From Cyclobacteriaceae bacterium (GTDB taxonomy: Bacteria > Bacteroidota > Bacteroidia > Cytophagales > Cyclobacteriaceae), in contig JANWWN010000019.1 of NCBI GenBank assembly GCA_025055435.1, forward strand, positions 1 through 50,721: a stretch of DNA of 50,721 nt. Reading direction: 5' to 3'. This document shows, piece by piece, positions 7,975-16,894 of this stretch. The notes below the pieces were generated by a model. It was given only the letters and a program-made list of their open reading frames with translations. It was not told where the DNA came from and did no database searches. Both the position numbers and the translations under genes were made by a program. Position 1 is the first letter of the stretch. Each line of letters starts with the position of its first letter.

Positions 7975-10401
7975 TCAAATACCTTCTGCCACCATTACAC
8001 GTTTCACACGTGCACTAGTGTTGGTGAGTATTTCATAGGGAATGGTGCCAATGCAGTTAGCAACCTCCTCAATGGGTAAGCCCTCACCAAAGACAATGGC
8101 TGTATCACCCTCCTTCACTTCTAATCCACTCACATCCACCATGGTCATGTCCATGCAAACATTTCCAACGACGGGTGCACGCCTGCCGTTAATCAAAACA
8201 GCTCCCACACCATTTCCAAAGGCACGGCTGAATCCATCAGCATAGCCTATGGCAAGCGTGGCGATGGTGCGATCATGCCGTGCTACACCCCTACCCGAAT
8301 AGCCCACCGATTCCCCGGCTTTCACCTGCCTCACCTGCGACACGGTTGTTTTGAGTGTGGCCACCGGCTGAAGTGCATGATTTCGGGTCGGGTCCACGCC
8401 GTACAAACCAATGCCCAGCCGTACCATATCGAAATGGTATTGCGGAAAACGCAAGATTCCCGAAGTATTTACCAGGTGAAGCAGTGGTGGTGTATGGCAA
8501 ACCGATGATATAGCACCAGCCATTACAGTAAAACGCTTAGCTTGCTGATGGGTTAGCTCATCCAGCGAAGGGTCATCAGCACCTGATAAATGACTAAATA
8601 TGGATTTCACCTGAATATGGGGATGACTCTTCAACAACGTGCTAAGTTGTTTCAGGTCTTCATTCACAAAACCCAGCCGATGCATGCCCGTGTCCAGCTT
8701 AATATGCACACCCATCTTGCGACCGTTCAAGAATCGAATGAGTTTCTCCAGTAATTCCAGGCTGTATATTTCCGGTTCAAGTTGATGCCCCAGCAACAAA
8801 TCAAAACTTTCTTCAGCCGGATTCATCACCATAATAGGAACGGTGATATGATGTTGCCGTAATTCTGCTCCTTCATCAGCGTAAGCCACACCCAGGTAAT
8901 CAATACGGTGGTATTGTAAAAGATTAGCAACCTGAACACTGTGATTACCATACGCAAATGCCTTGACCATAGCCATCATACGTGTGCCGGGCTTAAGATG
9001 CGAGCGGAAATAATTGAGGTTGTGAACCAGTGCAGAAGCATTGATTTCCAGTATTGTTCCGTGCACTTTGCGCTGCAGCCAGGCAGAAATACGCTCGAAG
9101 CGGAAAACGCGGGCCCCTTTAATCAAAATAACCTCATTGCTGAACTGGTCGGAAGGATATTGCTGAAGAAACTCCTCCGTTGATAAGTAAAATTGCGCGG
9201 GAACTGAGAAAAAGTGCGAAAAACGCCTTAATACAGGCCCAATTCCGATGAATTTCCCCACTTCGGCCCGATGAATTTTTGAGGCGATTTCTTTTACCAG
9301 CACCTCATCGGCAACTCCCGATTGCTCCATGTCCGAAAGAATGACGGTTCGTAAACTGCGCTGACGCTGATGCTGAAGAAAATCCAGACTCATCTGCAAT
9401 CCGGCTAAATCATTGTTGTAGGAATCATCAATCAATACGCAACTGTTAATACCGTCTTTTACTTCCAGACGCATGGGTACAGACTTTAAACGACTCATGC
9501 GTTCAGCTGCAGTTTCGGGCGGATAATTCAGCACCAGCATCATGGCGATGCAATGCATAGCATTTTCAATGCTGGCGGCATCATCAAATGGAAAATGAAC
9601 AGGTATATGCTTACCACCAAAGACTAAAAAATTTTCTTTTTGAGACACCGCAAGTCGTAAATCGGCTTCAGCCGATTTACCCCAGGAAAAGACAGGTATT
9701 TGTTGCTGAACTACTGCCTGCCGTATATCAGCATGATCGGCACAATAAATCAGGCGCTTAACATGTTTAAACAGCTTCAACTTCTCGCTTATTTTTTCCT
9801 GGCGGTTTTTAAAACCGGCATCATGCGCAGAACCGATGTTAGTGAATATTCCGTAATCGGGTTGAATAATTTCCCGAAGCTTTTCCATTTCGTTAGGTTG
9901 ACTGATACCAGCTTCAAAAATGCCCAGCTGATGCCACGGCTGGATTTCCCACACGGAAAGCGGAACGCCAATCTGCGAATTATAACTACCCGGGTTCTTT
10001 ACAATCACATATTCCGGCGACAACACCTGGTAGAGCCACTCCTTAACAATTGTTTTTCCGTTGCTGCCCGTAATGCCCACAACCGGTATATCAAATTGTC
10101 TGCGGTGAGCGGCTGCAATCTGTTGAAGGGCGCCAACCGCTGAATCAACCAGCAACACATTGGCTTCCGGATAGTTTTTCAGTTCAAAGGGTACCTCAAC
10201 TACAAACTGATGTATTCCCTGCTCGTATAGTGTTCGTATGAAATCATGACCGTTGTGGCGCTCTCCGCGAATTGCAAAGAACACCCCTTCTTCGCTGATC
10301 ACGGCCTTTCGGCTGTCGGTTATCAATCGCCCTACGTCGCGGTCACTCGCAAGCTGAAGCAGCTTGCCATGGGTAATGGGCGGTAAATCGGAGAATCGCA
10401 T
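7975..10401 (-). CDS. murF-alr: Bifunctional MurF (UDP-MurNAc-tripeptide:D-Ala-D-Ala ligase) / alanine racemase
   Basis: A fused enzyme of 808 residues. The N-terminal part (about 1-445) is a Mur ligase with the ATP loop GITGSNGKTIVKEW, KNPGSYNSQIGVPLSVW and the C-terminal VLIDDSYNNDLAGLQMSL. The second part (about 450-808) is an alanine racemase: TMLEINASALVHNLNYF-like start, PLP lysine in MAMVKAFAYG (the usual form is VKADAYG), GVAYADEG, HIKLDTGMHRLG, the catalytic-tyrosine region VGYSGRG and GNVCMDMTMVDV. Racemase makes D-Ala and MurF adds the D-Ala-D-Ala dipeptide to the peptidoglycan precursor, so the fusion joins linked steps. This fusion is characteristic of Bacteroidota. The start lies 1 base after the csaA stop codon. 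Confidence 0.95.
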   Translation of the reverse strand: MRFSDLPPITHGKLLQLASDRDVGRLITDSRKAVISEEGVFFAIRGERHNGHDFIRTLYEQGIHQFVVEVPFELKNYPEANVLLVDSAVGALQQIAAAHRRQFDIPVVGITGSNGKTIVKEWLYQVLSPEYVIVKNPGSYNSQIGVPLSVWEIQPWHQLGIFEAGISQPNEMEKLREIIQPDYGIFTNIGSAHDAGFKNRQEKISEKLKLFKHVKRLIYCADHADIRQAVVQQQIPVFSWGKSAEADLRLAVSQKENFLVFGGKHIPVHFPFDDAASIENAMHCIAMMLVLNYPPETAAERMSRLKSVPMRLEVKDGINSCVLIDDSYNNDLAGLQMSLDFLQHQRQRSLRTVILSDMEQSGVADEVLVKEIASKIHRAEVGKFIGIGPVLRRFSHFFSVPAQFYLSTEEFLQQYPSDQFSNEVILIKGARVFRFERISAWLQRKVHGTILEINASALVHNLNYFRSHLKPGTRMMAMVKAFAYGNHSVQVANLLQYHRIDYLGVAYADEGAELRQHHITVPIMVMNPAEESFDLLLGHQLEPEIYSLELLEKLIRFLNGRKMGVHIKLDTGMHRLGFVNEDLKQLSTLLKSHPHIQVKSIFSHLSGADDPSLDELTHQQAKRFTVMAGAISSVCHTPPLLHLVNTSGILRFPQYHFDMVRLGIGLYGVDPTRNHALQPVATLKTTVSQVRQVKAGESVGYSGRGVARHDRTIATLAIGYADGFSRAFGNGVGAVLINGRRAPVVGNVCMDMTMVDVSGLEVKEGDTAIVFGEGLPIEEVANCIGTIPYEILTNTSARVKRVMVAEGI

Positions 10402-10402
10402 T

Positions 10403-10735
10403 TCAAAATAATCTTGCTCCGTTGGGTACGTTACGCTCAGGCACGGCCAACACTACGTTTCCGTTTTCATCAGGAAAACCGGTTACCAATACTTCCGATG
10501 TGAAGCCGGCAATTTTTTTTGGCGGAAAATTAACAACGCAGATTACCTGCTTTTCCACGAGCAGCTCTGGAGTATAGAGTGCTGATATTTGTGCACTGGA
10601 TTGTTTGATACCCAATTCTCCAAGGTTGATCCATAGTTTGATTGCCGGTTTTCGGGCTTCAAGAAAATACTCGGCACGCATAACAGTGCCGGCACGTATC
10701 TCTACTTTTTGAAAGTCATCCCAGGTTAAGTTCAT
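10403..10735 (-). CDS. csaA: CsaA-like tRNA-binding domain protein
   Basis: A single OB-fold tRNA-binding domain of 110 residues, as found in CsaA and at the ends of MetRS and PheRS. Recognisable blocks are [47 protein letters not shown] and the closing [13 protein letters not shown]. CsaA has been described as an export-linked chaperone in Bacillus, but the domain itself binds tRNA and the role here is not shown. It precedes murF-alr with a 1-base gap, so the two are translationally linked. The divergent space to the next gene (10736-10890) should hold its promoter. Confidence 0.9.
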   Translation of the reverse strand: MNLTWDDFQKVEIRAGTVMRAEYFLEARKPAIKLWINLGELGIKQSSAQISALYTPELLVEKQVICVVNFPPKKIAGFTSEVLVTGFPDENGNVVLAVPERNVPNGARLF

Positions 10736-10890
10736 AAAGCTTTTTCGGGTGGGGGTCTAAAATAGATCAAAAAAAGCCGTGTTGTCTATCCCGAAGTTCA
10801 TTTCGTCTAATTTCGTACTTCCTTCCAAAGGAAATTTTTACCTTTCGCGTAACAGTTTGGTAAAATTCTGCGTTTACCGTTTGCCGGCAA

Positions 10891-11220
10891 ATGAAAAAAC
10901 TAACCCCACTGATTATTGCCTTGTGTACGGTTTCCCTCCGTGTTCTGGGACAGGAAGGAGTTGATCTCAGTCCTTCGCGGGAAGTGCGTGAATTTCGTAA
11001 TGAGGCTCCTTCACATGGAACACATGGAAATGCCGAATCGGAAATCGACACCAAGTCGTTTAAGCCTGCATTTCGCGAAACGGCAGTACGCGATTCAGTA
11101 GCGGTTACGCGGCCTGCTCCATCTAAAAAGCCGGAAAAACACCCAACCGAAGACGTACTGAAGTTCAATTTTCTTTACTATATCATTCAGCGGTTTAAGT
11201 TTTCCGATATCATCGAATAA
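10891..11220 (+). CDS. Small secreted protein of unknown function
   Basis: 109 residues starting with a signal peptide (MKKLTPLIIALCTVSLRVLG-Q). The middle is polar, charged and low in structure. The last 22 residues are aromatic and hydrophobic (KFNFLYYIIQRFKFSDIIE), an arrangement suggesting a short conserved anchoring or interaction helix. I do not recognise a named domain. It is upstream of the TonB receptor gene with only 55 bases to that gene's proposed start, but a palindrome and a -7 element lie between, so the receptor probably has its own promoter. It is divergent from csaA. Confidence 0.7.
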   Translation: MKKLTPLIIALCTVSLRVLGQEGVDLSPSREVREFRNEAPSHGTHGNAESEIDTKSFKPAFRETAVRDSVAVTRPAPSKKPEKHPTEDVLKFNFLYYIIQRFKFSDIIE

Positions 11221-11243
11221 CAGTCGAATTTCCCTGATTTAAT

Positions 11244-11265
11244 TACATTTGCAACATTGTTGCAA
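11244..11265 (+). promoter_or_regulatory. Promoter -7 element overlapped by a 17-bp palindromic operator (copy 1)
   Basis: TACATTTG (11244-11251) fits TAnnTTTG. It overlaps the perfect palindrome TTGCAACATTGTTGCAA (11249-11265, 8-1-8). An almost identical copy stands before the next gene. Placement over the -7 element and start site indicates repression. The 8-1-8 symmetry resembles Fur-family operators, and the ZnuD-like gene behind it makes a zinc regulator (Zur) the first guess; that identity is inference. Confidence 0.6.
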
Positions 11266-11275
11266 ATTAAATCGC

Positions 11276-13678
11276 TTGCGTTGCTTCATTTTTTTACTGA
11301 TGCTTTTCCTTATTGCGGTTAACGCCCATGCCCAGCCATGCTCTTTAAAGCTAAGCGGTGCAGTTCGCTCGGATGATGGTGAGTGGTTAGCCGGCACAGT
11401 TGTTCGCATTAATGCTCAGTTATTTACCACAGCCGATGAGAGCGGAAGATTTATCGTTGAAAACCTTTGTCGGGGTACATATACAGTTACGTTGCAGTTT
11501 GTTGGGTATAAAACGAAAGTGGAAGAGGTTCATCTTGAAAAGGACACTACCCTGCATTTTGTACTGGAGACAGATCGGGCTGTGCTGGAGGAGGTTTTTG
11601 TTCATGATCATTTTCAACCTCTTCCCGAAACCGGTTCTTATAAAGTGTTGTCGGGCGAGCAGCTTATCCGAAACCGCGGTATGGCGCTGGGCGAGTTGAT
11701 GCGTCAGGCTTCAGGCATCAACACGTTGCAAACAGGACCATCGGTTTTTAAACCGGTTATTAACGGTTTGCATAGTCAGCGATTGCTCTTAATTAATAAC
11801 GGAGTTCGTCATGAAAGCCAGCAATGGGGTGCTGAGCATGCTCCGGAGATAGATCCCTTTTTTGCATCGGATATTGTGGTTATAACCGATGCCTCTGCTT
11901 TGCAGTACGGCCCGGAAGCCCTCGGTGGTGTAGTGCTTGTAAGCCCCGCGCCATTACCCGAAGAACCCGGATGGGGGGGTGAGTTTCAATCTGTTTTGCA
12001 ATCCAACGGAAGAGGGGGAGTCCTTTCCTGGATGGCAGAGGGCGGAAGTAAAAAACACAAAGGACTTGGATGGCGAAGTCAGATGTCTTACAAACGCCTG
12101 GGTGACTTCCATACCCCGCGTTATGTGCTTAGCAACACCGGTGTAAAGGAGTTGAATTTTTCGGTTGCAACAGGAATGCATCGGGAAGATAAAGGTTGGG
12201 ACATTTTTTTCAGTCACTTTCAAACGGAGTTGGGCATTCTGAAAGGGACTTCAATATCCAGCCTGGAAGATTTAAAACAGGCCATGAATCGCGAACCTCC
12301 TCAGTATTCAACCGGCTTTACGTACGATATACAAAACCCGCGTCAACAGGTTCAGCATAATCTCCTTAAGCTTCAGGGGCATCGTCACGTTAATAAAGGC
12401 GACCTTATTTTGCAGTATGCCTTTCAGCATAATAACCGAAAAGAATACGATCTGCGCAGACAATCACTGAATAAACTGCCTGCCATGGATATGGATTTGT
12501 TTACGCAAACGCTGGATGCCTGTTGGAAGCAACATGGCAGAGGCGCACTGTGGTATCAGGCTGGAATAAACTTACTTCAACAGTCCAATAACAACGTGCC
12601 GGGAACGCAGCGCATACCCTTCATACCCAATTATAATCAGTACGGTGCCGGAATATTTTTAAGCGCGGACCTAAACCTGAACACCTGGTTTATAAACGGA
12701 AGCTTGCGATACGATCATCGGTTTTTCAATGTATCGGGTTTCGATTTTGCCAATCGCAGTTATACCGACCAATTTAATCTGGGCAATACTGCGGTTTCGG
12801 TTGGCGTAAGAAGGGATGTTAACAGGTATGTTCGTATTAGCTCCAACTTTGGAACCACGTGGCGTCCGCCGCATGTTTCCGAACTGTACAGCATGGGCGT
12901 TCACCAGAGCGTGGCAGCTATTGAATATGGCTTGCTGCTGGACCGAACAACCTCTACGGTTATTCCTTTTGGTCAGTACAATTTTCATCCCGAACGATCA
13001 TTGAAATGGACTACAAGCGTGTCGGTTCAGAATAAAAACTGGCGAACCGAAGGAACGGTGTACATTAATTACCTGACCAACTTTACCTATCTGAGGCCGG
13101 AGGGCGTAACCCGTAATATACGTGGTGTTTATCCTTACTTACGATATGTTCAAACCCAGGCCTTATTTACCGGTATGGACTGGCAGGGTGAGTGGCGCGT
13201 AAATCCGACATTATCTTTTACCACACGTCTTTCACTGATTCGGGCTGAAGACCGAAAAAACAAGGATTACCTTATTTACATCCCCCCCAACCAATATGCC
13301 TTCATCATTGCCTGGAAAAATCCAAATGAAAGCAAACGACTTCGGTTTTATGCCGAAACATACCTTCGGTTTACCGACAGGCAACGCAGGGCGCCCCGAG
13401 TCATAACGGTCGATGAAATATTAAATGCTTACGAACATGGCACCGACCCCCTGCAGGGTAGCGATAAAATATTTGATTTTATGCCGGCTCCCGATGCATA
13501 TGTTTTACTGGGCGCTGAGGCGGGTGTTGCCTTACAACTCAACGGTAATAAAATGGAATTACGCCTCCGTGGCGACAACCTGCTTAACACGGCCTACCGC
13601 GACTATACCGATCGGCTGCGTTACTATGCTTTGGAAACCGGCAGAAATATTGTGCTTTCTGTACGATACAGTTTTTGA
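11276..13678 (+). CDS. TonB-dependent receptor, ZnuD-like (probable zinc uptake)
   Basis: An outer-membrane receptor of about 800 residues. The start is taken as TTG 11276, which gives a clean signal peptide ending VNAHAQ; an earlier TTG at 11249 lies inside the operator. After the signal comes a CarboxypepD-reg-like domain (GAVRSDDGEWLAGTVVRINA to about residue 100), then the plug with LGELMRQASGINTLQTGPS and NGVRHESQQWGAEHAPEIDP. The EHAPEIDP stretch corresponds to the DHA..xDP pattern seen in ZnuD-type zinc receptors. The barrel ends with the aromatic VLSVRYSF. Several His-rich stretches occur (HDHF, GHRHVNKG, FQHNN). Zinc as substrate is inferred from this motif plus the palindrome. Confidence 0.85.
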   Translation: MRCFIFLLMLFLIAVNAHAQPCSLKLSGAVRSDDGEWLAGTVVRINAQLFTTADESGRFIVENLCRGTYTVTLQFVGYKTKVEEVHLEKDTTLHFVLETDRAVLEEVFVHDHFQPLPETGSYKVLSGEQLIRNRGMALGELMRQASGINTLQTGPSVFKPVINGLHSQRLLLINNGVRHESQQWGAEHAPEIDPFFASDIVVITDASALQYGPEALGGVVLVSPAPLPEEPGWGGEFQSVLQSNGRGGVLSWMAEGGSKKHKGLGWRSQMSYKRLGDFHTPRYVLSNTGVKELNFSVATGMHREDKGWDIFFSHFQTELGILKGTSISSLEDLKQAMNREPPQYSTGFTYDIQNPRQQVQHNLLKLQGHRHVNKGDLILQYAFQHNNRKEYDLRRQSLNKLPAMDMDLFTQTLDACWKQHGRGALWYQAGINLLQQSNNNVPGTQRIPFIPNYNQYGAGIFLSADLNLNTWFINGSLRYDHRFFNVSGFDFANRSYTDQFNLGNTAVSVGVRRDVNRYVRISSNFGTTWRPPHVSELYSMGVHQSVAAIEYGLLLDRTTSTVIPFGQYNFHPERSLKWTTSVSVQNKNWRTEGTVYINYLTNFTYLRPEGVTRNIRGVYPYLRYVQTQALFTGMDWQGEWRVNPTLSFTTRLSLIRAEDRKNKDYLIYIPPNQYAFIIAWKNPNESKRLRFYAETYLRFTDRQRRAPRVITVDEILNAYEHGTDPLQGSDKIFDFMPAPDAYVLLGAEAGVALQLNGNKMELRLRGDNLLNTAYRDYTDRLRYYALETGRNIVLSVRYSF

Positions 13679-13699
13679 ACTTTTGCAGAAAAACATATA

Positions 13700-13716
13700 T
13701 TGCAACATTGTTGCAT
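13700..13716 (+). promoter_or_regulatory. Palindromic operator (copy 2)
   Basis: TTGCAACATTGTTGCAT repeats 16 of the 17 bases of the palindrome at 11249-11265. It lies in the 54-base gap between the receptor and the lipoprotein gene, 16 bases before the ATG. The preceding TATATTGC is an imperfect -7 element. The pair of sites suggests that both genes obey one regulator. Confidence 0.6.
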
Positions 13717-13732
13717 TTAAAAAATTTAAATT

Positions 13733-14344
13733 ATGAAGCGTTATTTTTCTTTCATTTTGCTTTTTGCAGGCGCTGCTTTGTCACTCTACATTTCCGGATG
13801 TGATGATGATCCCGAAAAGGAAGATGTTCCGGAGCTGGTAACGAAAATCAAGCTCACATTTACACCGGTTACCGGTGGAAGTCCGGTTGTTGTAACCGCA
13901 GTGGACCCTGATGGTGAAGGTCCCCAGGATCTGACTCCGGATGGTTCGATCAATTTAAGGGAGAACACGACTTATCAGCTTTCAATTGAATTGTTCAATG
14001 ATTTGTTGAATCCCGGTGAGGAAGGATACGACCTGACCGAAGAAATTGAAGAAGAAGCTGATGAGCATCAATTTTTCTTCGGTTTCAGCAGCGGTGTTTT
14101 CTCGTCTCCTTCAGGAACCGGTAACATAGCGCCATCTACAGGAAGTATTAATTACCTGGACGAAGATTCCAACGGCAGACCGCTTGGTTTACTGACAGAA
14201 TGGACAACCGCAGGTATTCAAAGCGGGAAAAGTTTTCGCGTAGTATTAAAACATCAACCCGGTATTAAATCGGCGACCTCTACCTCAGCCGATGGCGAAA
14301 CCGATGTGGATGTAACTTTTGCACTGAGTATTACGGGCTCGTAA
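13733..14344 (+). CDS. Lipoprotein partner of the ZnuD-like receptor
   Basis: 203 residues with a lipoprotein signal peptide whose lipobox is YISGC (Cys near residue 23), followed by the acidic CDDDPEKED. The mature part looks like a beta-sandwich, with acidic segments EEIEEEADEHQFFFGFSSG and DEDSNGRPLGL, and ends VTFALSITGS. I recall related Bacteroidota proteins with the EHQFFF block being labelled 'type 1 periplasmic binding fold superfamily', without a proven function. Acidic and His residues together with the shared operator suggest metal binding at the surface or periplasmic face beside the receptor, but that is inference. A terminator follows the stop codon. Confidence 0.8.
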   Translation: MKRYFSFILLFAGAALSLYISGCDDDPEKEDVPELVTKIKLTFTPVTGGSPVVVTAVDPDGEGPQDLTPDGSINLRENTTYQLSIELFNDLLNPGEEGYDLTEEIEEEADEHQFFFGFSSGVFSSPSGTGNIAPSTGSINYLDEDSNGRPLGLLTEWTTAGIQSGKSFRVVLKHQPGIKSATSTSADGETDVDVTFALSITGS

Positions 14345-14366
14345 GTTAAATTTCTCTTTTGAACCC

Positions 14367-14400
14367 AATAAACCATCCTACTGGGTGGTTTATTTTTTTT
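14367..14400 (+). terminator. Rho-independent terminator after the lipoprotein gene
   Basis: A 12-bp stem AATAAACCATCC/GGGTGGTTTATT with loop TACT runs from 14367 to 14394 and is followed by a run of T. The stop codon of the convergent hisA-like gene (14390-14392) lies within its 3' arm. Confidence 0.9.
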
Positions 14401-15133
14401 CTTTTACAATGAACTGCTCCAGGTCCTTCAGTTTCAGAATGCCTTCGTAATACGCTTTTCCGAAAATCACGGCAAACAATCCCATATCATTCAGCCGCTT
14501 AATATCGTCTATACCGCGCACGCCACCGCTTGCCAGAATGTGCAACTCCGGGAAGCGTTCGCGCAGTTCCTGATAAAAATCAAAAGCCGGACCTTCCAGC
14601 ACCCCATCGCGCGAAACATCGGTTGATTTTACATATTTCAGTCCGCGGGTGTAAAAAAAATCAAGGTGTTCGAACAGGGTAAGCTCCGACCGCTTTTGCC
14701 AGCCACGAAAAAGAAGCTTTTTGGTTTTTACATCGGTTACATCTGCACCGAGGGTAATCTTTTCACGACCATAGGTAATGAGCCAGGAAGCAAACAGTTC
14801 GGGGTTGGCAATGGCAATACTCGAAGCGGTGATGTAATCGGCACCGGCTTCATAGGCCTTGCTGATATCGCCATCGGTAGAAATACCTCCGGTAAAATCA
14901 ATTTTCAAATCGGTATAACCGGCTATTTGTTCGATGATGTGATAATTCACCGGGGCACCGCGCTCTGCGCCATCCAAATCCACAAGATGAACCACTTCGA
15001 TGCCGTGATCGGCAAAACGTTTGGCCAAGTCTAAAGGATTTTCCGGATAAGTCTTTTCACTTGACGGATCGCCCTTTCGCATCTTAACCACACGTCCCTG
15101 GCGGATGGCAATGGATGGAATCACCTGAATCAT
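14390..15133 (-). CDS. HisA-like isomerase with altered N-terminal active site
   Basis: A (beta-alpha)8 barrel of 247 residues related to HisA, the enzyme that isomerises ProFAR in histidine synthesis. Family blocks are present: VVHLVDLDGAERG, GADVTDVK, KYVKSTDVSRDGVLEGP and LASGGVRGIDDI. However the first strand reads IPSIAIRQGRVV where HisA normally has PAIDL with a catalytic Asp (here Ala), and the usual GGGIR phosphate loop is TGGIS. The second half keeps the conserved Asp and Thr. No other his gene is nearby. It may be a specialised HisA or a paralog with another substrate. It is convergent with the lipoprotein gene. Confidence 0.82.
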   Translation of the reverse strand: MIQVIPSIAIRQGRVVKMRKGDPSSEKTYPENPLDLAKRFADHGIEVVHLVDLDGAERGAPVNYHIIEQIAGYTDLKIDFTGGISTDGDISKAYEAGADYITASSIAIANPELFASWLITYGREKITLGADVTDVKTKKLLFRGWQKRSELTLFEHLDFFYTRGLKYVKSTDVSRDGVLEGPAFDFYQELRERFPELHILASGGVRGIDDIKRLNDMGLFAVIFGKAYYEGILKLKDLEQFIVKEKK

Positions 15134-15211
15134 ACGGGCAAGTTATTAATTGAAATTTAATTACATGGTATGCCGGCATTGATTTTGTGTAATGTATTAT
15201 CTTTAAAAGGT

Positions 15212-16792
15212 ATGAGTCGTCTTGCAATCGTTTTCAGTTTTCTGAGTGTGTTTCTGGTTAAGGGGCAGGCACCGGTGCGCAAATTGCCACCGGTTATTAA
15301 TCATCCTTCCATTAACGTGTCGGCACCGTTTATCAGTGCCGATGGAAACACGCTGGTTTACATGAGTGATTATTCGGAGGGGGGTGTGATGACGGTATAT
15401 TTCACGCAGCGCATCGGAACCGAATGGAAAGAGCCGGTTGCCCTGCCAAAGCACATTAACACACGACTTAATTTTTTACGCGGATATGCCCTGAGTGCCG
15501 ATGGTAAAACTTTATACATCACTTCCATTAAATCAGGTGGTGTGGGTGGTTATGATATCTGGTGGGGTAGTTTAAAATCCAACTCCTGGAACGAACTCGA
15601 AAACATATTTATGCCCATCAATTCCAAAGGACACGAGGGCTGCCCCAGTTTTACTCCGGATGGAAACACCATTTATTTTATGCGATGCGAAAAAATGGAT
15701 GCCGAAAAAGCATCGGGTTGCCGGCTCATGGTATCGCGCAAAAACAATGTGGGTCAATGGATGGAGCCGGAAGAGTTGCCGGCCCATATTAACACCGGTA
15801 ATTCACAATGCCCGCGCATTATGGCCGATGGTGAAACATTGATTTTTTCGTCTGATAAATTTTCTCCGGCTAAAGGAGGGATGGACCTGTACCTTACGAA
15901 ACTTGAAAATGGTACATGGAGCAAGCCGGTACCGTTGACATTCGCTAACACCGAAGAGGATGACATCTACGTTAGTGCCACGTCGAACGGCCGTTACTTG
16001 TTGCGCGACATGAAGGGCAAATTCAAAACAGAAATTGTAGAACTGCTTTTTCCGGGCGATGTGCGACCCAAAGGCATCATGAAGCTGGAGGGAACGGTTA
16101 AGAGCCCGGAAGGAACAACACCCGGTGTTTATGTGTCGGTAACCGAATGGCCTTCGGGTAAGCGCGTTTACAGCATGCGTCCGGATAAAGAAGGAAACTT
16201 TTCGATTTATTTAAAAGAAGGAAGCACGTATGAATTGGCCGTTGATCCGGAAGAAAGTAACCTGACCTATTACACGGAGCGAATTGACCTTACCGGTAAC
16301 GCCAACCTGAACACGCGAAGAATAAACACGACCATTAAAAAACTTCAATCCGGTGATGAGTTGGAGTTAAACGGATTACAGTTTAGAAAATATGCTATCG
16401 AACCGGAAAATGCATCAGCGGAAATCAGCCGGCTGGCGCGTTTGCTAAAAAATAATCCTCAATTTGATTATGAGATACAGGTGTTGCTGGAAGGTTATGT
16501 GGAAGATACTGTTCAGTCTTCGCCCGACCTGACCGAACAGGTTACCGACAGCATAAAAATAAAAGTGCCTGATATTGATTCTCTCGGTCAGTTGGTTCAC
16601 CGTGACAGCCTGGTTTTAAAAACGGTGTGGCATAATAACCGAACGGAAAAGCAGGCAAGGGAAATAGTCAGATTGCTGGTTCAACAGGGCGTACCGGCTT
16701 CTTCACTACGCACCTTTACCAATGCCCGGCCCGAGCCGGTTGCAGAGCAGCGCAAAACGCGTGTGCGCATTACCGTTCGTAATAAGCGCTAA
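15212..16792 (+). CDS. Secreted PD40 (WD40-like) beta-propeller protein with C-terminal domain
   Basis: About 526 residues from ATG 15212, which gives the signal peptide MSRLAIVFSFLSVFLVKG-Q; an upstream ATG at 15170 only adds 14 residues ahead of it. Residues 25-290 hold PD40-type repeats of the form SADGNTLVYMS, SADGKTLYITS, TPDGNTIYFM and MADGETLIFSSD, found in periplasmic TolB-like propellers. A beta-sandwich (about 300-370, GTVKSPEGTTPGVYVSV) follows. The C-terminal part (390-526) looks like a divergent OmpA-type domain ending RKTRVRITVRNKR. Bacteroidota proteins of this build are often envelope-associated; the exact role is unknown. Confidence 0.8.
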   Translation: MSRLAIVFSFLSVFLVKGQAPVRKLPPVINHPSINVSAPFISADGNTLVYMSDYSEGGVMTVYFTQRIGTEWKEPVALPKHINTRLNFLRGYALSADGKTLYITSIKSGGVGGYDIWWGSLKSNSWNELENIFMPINSKGHEGCPSFTPDGNTIYFMRCEKMDAEKASGCRLMVSRKNNVGQWMEPEELPAHINTGNSQCPRIMADGETLIFSSDKFSPAKGGMDLYLTKLENGTWSKPVPLTFANTEEDDIYVSATSNGRYLLRDMKGKFKTEIVELLFPGDVRPKGIMKLEGTVKSPEGTTPGVYVSVTEWPSGKRVYSMRPDKEGNFSIYLKEGSTYELAVDPEESNLTYYTERIDLTGNANLNTRRINTTIKKLQSGDELELNGLQFRKYAIEPENASAEISRLARLLKNNPQFDYEIQVLLEGYVEDTVQSSPDLTEQVTDSIKIKVPDIDSLGQLVHRDSLVLKTVWHNNRTEKQAREIVRLLVQQGVPASSLRTFTNARPEPVAEQRKTRVRITVRNKR

Positions 16793-16894
16793 TCCCCGGG
16801 CCGAATTTTGTGTTATTTTTGAAACGGGAAACCAAAAACCGGTACGGTTCGTTATCGGGACGTAACGTTCTTATAATCAGTTAAAAAAGTAAAA

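Noticed and set aside
11249-11275. TTG at 11249 as start of the TonB receptor
   Set aside because: It lies in the palindromic operator and adds nine non-conserved residues before a complete signal peptide that starts at TTG 11276.
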